Positions 56,899-64,000 of a stretch of DNA of 64,000 nucleotides are shown in pieces. Source of the stretch: Branchinecta lynchi. Its lineage: Eukaryota; Arthropoda; Branchiopoda; Anostraca; Branchinectidae. Below the pieces are notes generated by a model. That model made no database searches. It worked only from the letters and a program-made list of their open reading frames with translations, and had not been told where the DNA came from. Position 1 is the first letter of the stretch. Every line of letters begins with the position of its first letter. The stretch lies in contig JAKZAP010000014.1 in the NCBI GenBank assembly GCA_023053575.1, positions 15,464,938 to 15,528,937 of the forward strand, written 5' to 3'. The translations under genes and the position numbers were made by a program.

Positions 56899-57894
56899 AC
56901 TTTTACGGAGAAACCTGGCGCACATATCGGGAGACGAAAACCACTTACAGCAGCAAACCAAGCTCGCAAACCCAAAACCTCACGTCAAGACCAATATCGT
57001 CCCACACATCGTAAAGAAAACTTGTAACCCCCACTGCTATGGTAGACAGTTGGCCGTACACGATCTACCGCATACCACATTTATCATCACCAACCTTTTA
57101 TCACCGGCCGGAACAGGCTGTAAAATTCAATAGGCTGATTGTCCGATAACATGCTATGTATCAAGGATCAACTGAGATTTAAATTTTAATAGTACAACTC
57201 CAAGCATTATGGACAGAATATAGGAACAAACTACATTTGAATAATTTCATATTTCCATTTCACACTATCGGACGAGTTATCGGAGTGGTGATACATAAAA
57301 AGAAGACCAAATACGTCAGCGCTGAAATCAACACCGCATGCAACCTTACGCTAACAAGGATAAAGGTTTCGTTGATACGCCACATTTGGGTATGTTTTAC
57401 TTTTTTTGTCTTAACAATATCGATTTTTCGTGTGTTGATAGCAGGTACGAATTATGCCAACCGACCGTGATTATACATACGTTAAACCCTTCCAACAAAC
57501 GTTATATGGACCGACAGATTGCCATAATTTTCAGGTTGCATGTACACGTTCCTTTTTCTTTATCAATCAATAGAGCTGACGAGGTCGTCGAAGACAGTTA
57601 GGAAGCAATCAAAGACATGCAAAATATTTGCAAGAGACACTCAAACAAAGACAACAAATTAACTCACAAACCCGACGAGAAACGGTCTGAAACAGATGCT
57701 GGTAAAAAACCTCGTAAAAATTTGTCTAAAAACAGTTTTGACGAACGGGCAGGATCTGGCAAAAACTGCTTGCCTGTATTCCTCTCAAACCTACGCACCG
57801 ACGGCCGGAGGGGAGAGGAAATGTTATCGCAGACTTAGGTCCATAAAGGGATGACTCCTAAAATCTTGCATTCAACCGGCATGTTTTGTGCAAG
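56899..57894. other. Unassigned sequence
   Basis: Short plus-strand frames (56888-57838) follow each other but show no domain that I recognise. A decayed retroelement is possible but not shown. Confidence 0.4.
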
Positions 57895-58144
57895 CACGGG
57901 CGTCACACCCCCCCCCCCCCTATTGTGTCGGCCTGTCGATCGGCCCCGCGATTTTTCGCAAAAACAGTCAAATTGTTTATTGGAAACAGTCGATTTTCTT
58001 CAAACAAGCGGTTTTTCTTAAAAAACAGTCGTTTTTTTCTTAAAATCAGTCGATTTTTCGTCAAACTGTAATTTTTTCTAAAAATAAGCGGTTTTTTTTT
58101 TCAGAAAAAAAACGCCAAACATTTTGGCTAGTAACGCCTCGGTG
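57895..58144. mobile_element. hAT-type MITE (family I relative), decayed
   Basis: Starts CACGGGCGTCACA and ends TAGTAACGCCTCGGTG. A C-run is inside the left end. AAAACAGTCGTTTTTTTCTTAAAATCAGT units match the MITE at 47623. The flanks do not give a clear duplication. Confidence 0.7.
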
Positions 58145-58784
58145 AGCAGGTGCCAATAACGGTTATAAAATTGTCAAATAAACGACGACTTCATTTTCCT
58201 GGGCAATGAAAATTTGATTTTTATTGTTTGCGCAGTTATTAACATTACAGATCAGAATCAACGTTCTAGCTTCAGAGACATCAACCCCAGTGACGTCCAC
58301 AGGACTTTCGTCCGATATTTCCTGATGTTCTCTGTTTTCCCACATTTATCGGGGAATGTTTTCACACTTTGTCCAACAGGTCAAAAATAATTAGGCCAAA
58401 ACTCTAAGCGTCGCCGCCGGCTCAAGGAAGTCTCCTATCAACACCTGTCTGATTCCCGACTGAAATCCATCAACTGGACCCTGTAGCCCGTCAGCAGGCT
58501 TAACGACGGGGCGGGGGAGTCCGCCAAAAGTTAGATATTTAAAATTCTCTGTGCCTGACTCCCTTGAGTCACCGATTACCGATAGAGGCGACGAAAATAA
58601 CGAAGTGAATAGATTCGTCAGTAGAAAGTTATAGCACGACTCTTAACTAGAACTGATCTTTTCACGATGAAATGTCTTAAAAATATCGTTTTTTGAAAAA
58701 CCAGTAATCTCGACGTGAAATGAGCGATGTTACTGTTAACACTTGTCAACTCTATCCAGCCTTCCCACTCTAAGACGGGGCCCA
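58145..58784. other. Unassigned sequence
   Basis: No supported feature. Confidence 0.4.
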
Positions 58785-59105
58785 AAATATTTGAAAATTG
58801 AACACGCAGTGGTTTAAAAAGTGGGAAAAGCAAGCAAAACAAAAGAAGTCCAAACACGATATAGACCTGATGGCCTCCCATGTCTTCCAAAACGAAAAAA
58901 ATTTGAAGCTTCTCAGGTCCTCACGAGTGAAAGAGTCTCTACCCGCCTTCCCTCTCTCCGACACGGCGGCTGGCGCACAACATTTGAAAACACTGCGCGG
59001 TGTCGAAAAGTCTAAAACAGAATATAGACCTGATTGCTCCCATGTCTTCCAAAACCAAAAACAACACTTTGAAGCTTCTCATGTCCTCACGTGTGAAAGA
59101 GTTGT
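58785..59105 (+). repeat. Two tandem units of about 180 bp
   Basis: ATAGACCTGATGGCCTCCCA and ATAGACCTGATTGCTCCCAT, then CATGTCTTCCAAAAC and TTGAAGCTTCTCANGTCCTCAC, occur twice, about 165-180 bp apart. Confidence 0.8.
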
Positions 59106-59114
59106 GGGCGGACC

Positions 59115-59564
59115 TTAAAGGACACCTGAACGATGAAACCATACTTGAACACACCATGGAGAATACATTTACAGACATGGCCACGGAGAGCATTCTTCTC
59201 CTGAGCGTGACGTTTTCAAAATAGCGATGTTCGTTTCTGGAGGTTTGCACATGCAGACTCCCAAGACAAAAAGCGTAATTCATTCAAATCTTGTACAGCG
59301 CTGGCCGGATTGTATTGGAGTTTCTTCTAGATATACGTTAGGTCTTAACTGGTTAAAAAAATATTCCAGAAGAAGAGTTGATTGGAGACATCTGTTCATT
59401 TCTAAAATTGTTCGGTACTGAAATAAGGACAGATGCAAAATGGAGCAAAAACCATAGCTTGGAAACACTATTTCGTATTTGGATTGGGTTTTCTGCAGGC
59501 AAATGTTAACGGAAGTCATACAGAAGGGATGATACTTGGTAAACTTCATTCAGGTGTCCTTTAA
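59115..59564. mobile_element. Family E-like piggyBac MITE, copy 3, TTAA on both sides
   Basis: TTAA (59115-59118) then AGGACACCTGAA; the other end TTCAGGTGTCCT then TTAA (59561-59564). About 450 bp. The interior is not similar to copies 1 and 2, so it shares ends only. Confidence 0.85.
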
Positions 59565-61038
59565 AGCTGTCGGCGAGGGGTATGTTGCGTGACTGGCAAA
59601 ACTCAGCTAAGACGAAAACGCGCCAAAAAGTCGTAGGTACAAAAGGCAAAAGGTGGGGATTTCAGAAGCTTGTCAAGTTCAAGTTCAATGGGTTTATTAA
59701 CAAATAAGAAAATAAACCACATATAATCAAAAACTCGGTCCATTCCTGGACGCCTAGAACCATAATCTTTACATTTTAAAGATAATACGCAGATTTGTCA
59801 CTGCTCCTACTCTCAGACACAACCTTACCTCTCAAAAAACAATTATTAAGAGATCTTAATAATTGAGATCTAAGAGATTTGGGGACAATAGAAAAGGCAG
59901 AATAAGCTAGAGGGGTCGTTTAAATAAACGCATTTCATTATTCCTGCAGAGGGGTTTAGTGTAGGGCAGCGACTGAATAAATGAATTTATTCCCCAAAAG
60001 CACGTGGGGCCATGGCAGGAAATAAAATAGCAATCAACAATCAAAAACCCGATATAAATACCACGATTTCGGTAAATGAAATTTATCGCGTATATTATTT
60101 ATTTTAAAATGTTCTAGGTATTGTTTTTTTCTAATATTTCGATTGTTTGTAGAAATGGTGTTACTTAAGAGTTTATTGTAAATGTTTCAGCTTAGTTCGT
60201 TTCTATAGTTGTGAAATGTCGTAAGGGTAAGTCATGTAATAAATTCATTCTTTAACGCTCCATGGCCTGCTTGAGGAGCCTCTCGAGCCGACAATGTTAT
60301 AATAATGTAAACATCGACGACGGTTATTCATCGTATCTGATGAGTAAACAAAAATGCTATCCATGGCGAGATGGGCGACGCAAATTCTACCGAAAGATCA
60401 GCAACGTTATCAGCACCGATTATCATAGACTACTGTTACAGCAAAGCTGGCTTTGTCTTGTCCTATGAGTGGTAATGATTGAAGACTTACTTTACAGTGT
60501 GGGTGCGAGGAGCTGGTGGATGGGCAATAGCAGTTAATATACAATATTTAGTTATGTATTCATTTATTCATAGCAAAGTTGTTAAAATCCACAAACTCAT
60601 CTTCGATGAAAAACAGCAGTCACGGAGATGGTATAACCATGTGTGTTTCCGAGCAATGCACAATATTTCTTATTGATTCTTGACGAACGTTGAATCATGT
60701 CACAAGTATAAGAGTATTTATAAATGGGACACGCTATGGTTCACCAAAGAGCTAGTTGTTGCAATTTCCCACCTCGGGTACATAAATGCTGCATCCCGTC
60801 CAAAATACTGGTGAATTCCAAGCAGGAATTGACAGGATTGTTAGGAAGTAAGTAATATAAGAGGGGATGCTCCCTCTCCAGGACCCGACTTGAACTCATT
60901 CCCAGCACCGGCCTCCGGTGCACACGGGTTTGGGGAGTGGGCATCCCCTCGGTACTATATTTATGACATGTCGGCTTGGAGAGGCAGAGTAAGAAAAAAA
61001 GGAAATAAAATACCACAAAATTCGATTTTAAAAAAAAA
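59565..61038. other. Unassigned sequence with a LINE-like 3' tail
   Basis: TCAAGTTCAAGTTCAATGGGTTTATTAAC at about 59678-59706 looks like a LINE 3' end in reverse. The rest, to the start of family F at 61039, is not assigned. Confidence 0.45.
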
Positions 61039-63860
61039 CAAGAGCTACGAGCTCATATGGCACTTGTACGAGTAGGCTGTACAAGAAAGTAGATGAAAAC
61101 GTCACAAAATACACCCGCCATCCAAAAAGGCGGTTCGTAAATAGAAATAGGATATTTAGTTTCACTCATTTCTGAGCAGTTCCGGCATCGTCTCGATTGC
61201 AAATGCACATGACTGTTCAAACTTTCATCCCTATAAATCCATTTGTTTGATCCCTAGACGTGCTACACGATTTCCGGTACTCACTCTATTTCCACCTACC
61301 GTGGCCGAATCTGGTTCGGAATAAAAAAAAAATCGACCACCTAAAGCATCTTCGTTTATGCATGCATGTCTACCAAGTTTCACTCGAATCTGAGCATTTT
61401 TGGAAAGTTCCGGTACCCCCCTCCCTTCCCACCAACGTTGTCGGAGCCGGTTCGGGCCCAATCTCTTAATTCCCTCATCAAGTTTGACTGAAATTGGAGC
61501 ATAGCCTATCTGCAAGTTTCCAGTACCCCCCCCCCCCCCGCCCTACCTTGGCCGAATCTGGCCCAGACGCCAAATAACAAATCTAGGCCGCATAAACTCG
61601 GCACTGTCGAATTGCATCTCATTCGGTCCATCCGTTTGGTTTTTGTGCATGTCAAAAGTCCCCCCACCCCCAATTCCCCTAATCGTGGTCGCATATGGTT
61701 CGAACGCATGTTATACATGTCGAGGCCATCGATTCGTATCACCCATGAAGTTTCACTCGAATCAGACCACTCGTTCGCAATTTATAGAAGTCCATATTTC
61801 TCTTCTCTTGCTCCCCCAAAAATGCTCCGATCTAGGAACGGAAGTTTCCGGGGGTATGTTGTGTCAGGTTTTTAAGTCAAGATAATTCGGGTCGCTAATA
61901 TGCCTGCTAAGTTTCGTTGTCGTTTTACATCTGGAACTATTCTAACTCACGACTACCGGAATTCCAGGAAACCCCCTCCAACTCCCCCCACAGAGCCCCG
62001 AAACCATCTGGCTCCGTCAATTTCATCTAGGCCTAATGCTTGTTCCATCCATTAAGTTTCGTCCCAATCCCTCTGCTTTTAGAGTTTCTTGAGTTTTCCA
62101 CCCCCCCCCCCCCCCATCCCCACAGGTATCGGACCCGACCCGGACGTGACACTGAACGTCCGAGGCAATAGCTCACCAGACAAGTTGCATTCAAATCCGA
62201 TCACCCGTTCAAAAGTTATGCACGCCACTAGATTCCGGACTCCCCATCCACCCACTCCCCCCACGATGGTCGAGTCGGGGAAACGGCTGTTCTCAAGTCA
62301 ATCTGTTCGGATCCCTGACATACCTGCAAAGTTTCATCGCCCTAGGACATCAGAAAGTATGCCGAACTCGCGGGATCGCTAGAAATCCGGACCCCCACCC
62401 CAACTCCCCCACAGTGCCCTGATCCGGTCCGGTTATGTCAATGACGTGTCTAGGACCTGTGCTTGTTTTTCCCAACAAGTTTCATCCCGACCCCTCCACT
62501 TTAAGTGTTTCTCAAAATTTCCGGTTCCCTCTTCCAACTCCCCCCAGTGTCATCGGATCCGGCCCGGATTTAAAGTGAAGTGTCTGAGACACAAGGTCAT
62601 CCTAAATATCAATTTTCATCAAGATCCGATCACCCGTTCAAAAGTTATGCAGGCCACTAGATTCCGGACTCCCCATCCACCCACTCCCCCCACGATGGTC
62701 GGGTCGGGGAAACGGCTGTTCTCAAGTCAATCTGTTCGGATCCCTGACATACCTGCCAAGTTTCATCGCCCTAGGACACCAGGAAGTATGCCGAACTCGC
62801 GGGATCGCTAGAAATCACGACCCCCCACCCCAGGACCTGTGCTTGTTTTTCCCAACAAGTTTCATCCCGATCTCTCCACTTTAAGCGTTTTTTTTAAGCG
62901 TTTCTCAAAATTTCCGGTTCCCCACCCCAACTCCCCCACAGTGCCCTGATCCGGTCCGGTTATGTCAATGACGTTTCTAGGACCTGTGCTTGTTTTTCCC
63001 ACCAAGTTTCATCCCGATCCCTCCACTTTAAGCGTTTCTCAAAATTTCCGGTTCCCTCCTCCAACTCCCCCCAGTGTCATCGGATCCGGCCCGGATTTAA
63101 AGTGAGGTGTCTGAGACACGAGGTCATCCTAAATATCAATTTTCATCAAGATCCGATCACCCGTTCGCAAGCTAAAAATACCTCAAATTTTGGCTTCACC
63201 CTCCCTCCACTCCCCCCCCCCCCCCCAGATGGTCGAATCGGGGAATTGATGATTTCCTATTTAAGCTGGTCGGGTCCCAGACATGCCTGTCAAATTCCAT
63301 CGTCCCAGCACATCAGGAAGCACGGAACTCGCGGGATCACTACAAATTCGGACTTCTCCCCCCCCCCCCCCCAACTCCCCCAAAGTGAGCGGATCCGTTC
63401 CGGTTATATCAGTCACGTATCTAGGACTTTTGCTTGTGCTTTCCACCAAGTTTCATTCGGATCCCTCCACTCTAAGTGTTTTCCAAGATTTCCGGTTTCC
63501 TCCTCTAACTCCCCCCAGTGTCACCGGATCCGGTCTGAATTTAAAATGGAGGGTCTGAGACACGAAGTCCTTCCATGTATTAAGTTTCATGAAGATCCGA
63601 TCACCCGTTCGTAAGCTAAAAATATCTCATTTTTCCTATTTTTTCCGGATTCCCCCCTCCCTACACTCCCCTCCAGATGGTCGGATCGAGGAAGCGACAA
63701 TTTCTAATTTAATCTGGTCCAGTTCCTAATATGCTTGCCAAGTTTCATCGTCCCTAGCTTATCTGGAAGTGCCCGAACTAGCAAAACCGGGACCGACAGA
63801 CCGACTGACGGACAGAAATAACAATCGCTATATGGCACTTGAGTAAGCTCAAGTGCCATA
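61039..63860 (-). mobile_element. Family F element, long copy
   Basis: About 2.8 kb, reversed to 54433-55863. It starts CAAGAGCTACGAGCTCATATGGC and ends with TATGGCACTTGAGTAAGCTC then AAGTGCCATA. A GACCGACTGACGGACAG microsatellite is at about 63792-63816. The core expands to many units (GATCCGATCACCCGTTC, CCCACCAAGTTTCATCCCGATC, GGATCCGG). Frames up to 170 residues in the core are repeat translations. Confidence 0.87.
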
Positions 63861-63977
63861 AAAATTTCCGAGGACTAGACGCCTGTCCGGAAGCAATGAA
63901 TCATGACGTAAATGTGTCAATCAACCCTTAATTAAAATAACTCGTGAGGCGACCTAATGCTGACTGAAGAGAGGGAG
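63861..63977. other. Spacer
   Basis: No supported feature. Confidence 0.4.
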
Positions 63978-64000
63978 CAAGGCCGTATCCAGGGGGGGTT
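63978..64000. mobile_element. hAT-type MITE (family J), left end only (cut by window end)
   Basis: CAAGGCCGTATCCAGG followed by G-run matches the ends of the J elements at 39888 and 41041. AGAGGGAG before it would be the target duplication. Confidence 0.75.

Noticed and set aside
57237..57838. Run of short plus-strand frames as one broken gene
   Set aside because: No family motif, no consistent frames and no splice sites could be supported.
63102..63614. 170-residue frame
   Set aside because: Same reason: family F core translated.

Overview
This is a eukaryotic, almost certainly metazoan, window. It holds spliced exons with GT/AG borders, a vertebrate-like extracellular-matrix domain, tRNA-derived SINEs, several non-LTR retrotransposon fragments and many non-autonomous DNA transposons. 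Nothing prokaryotic was seen: no operons, rRNA genes or CRISPR arrays. The mix of elements with tandem cores and tetranucleotide microsatellites, hAT miniatures and tRNA SINEs would suit a marine invertebrate, but the sequence does not fix the phylum.

Only one host gene can be supported. It lies on the minus strand and is a collagen XV/XVIII (multiplexin)-type gene, visible through the exons of its N-terminal thrombospondin-like (TSPN/laminin-G-like) domain. Four exons are placed: 37496-37411 (signal peptide), 18199-18034 (start of the TSPN domain), 13779-13602 (TSPN middle) and 751-545 (TSPN end). All three junctions agree in phase (1, 2 and 0). Together they give about 537 coding bases spread over 37 kb, with introns of about 19.2, 4.3 and 12.9 kb. 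The start-codon exon and the collagen part lie outside what I could find. The sequence above 37.5 kb is either the first intron or 5' flank.

The rest is mostly transposable elements sitting in these introns. Main families: (A) 0.6-1.4 kb elements ending in GGGATCCC palindromes with (GGAC)n and ~130-bp tandem cores; (F) 1.4-2.8 kb elements with CAAGTGCCATAT ends and a similar design; (H) 1.2-3.3 kb elements with GTGTTGC hairpins; (C), (B), (K), (O), (N) and (T), MITEs with clear terminal inverted repeats; (E), TTAA-flanked piggyBac-like MITEs; (I/J), hAT-type miniatures with exact 8-bp target duplications; (Q), long-TIR foldbacks with a 9-bp duplication; (G), a pair of inverted copies of a minisatellite-bearing repeat; (D), short fragments with a hammerhead-ribozyme-like core that look Penelope-related; (R), poly(A) retroposons with a conserved 3' hairpin; (L), tRNA SINEs; and at least five broken LINE coding remnants.

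The most notable points are the recovered collagen XV/XVIII domain in pieces, the hammerhead-like D family with a perfect 45-bp-arm palindrome, the recent (R) insertion inside a dead LINE, and the set of exact target-site duplications that date and classify the miniature elements. No clearly new defence, metabolic or signalling system was found.
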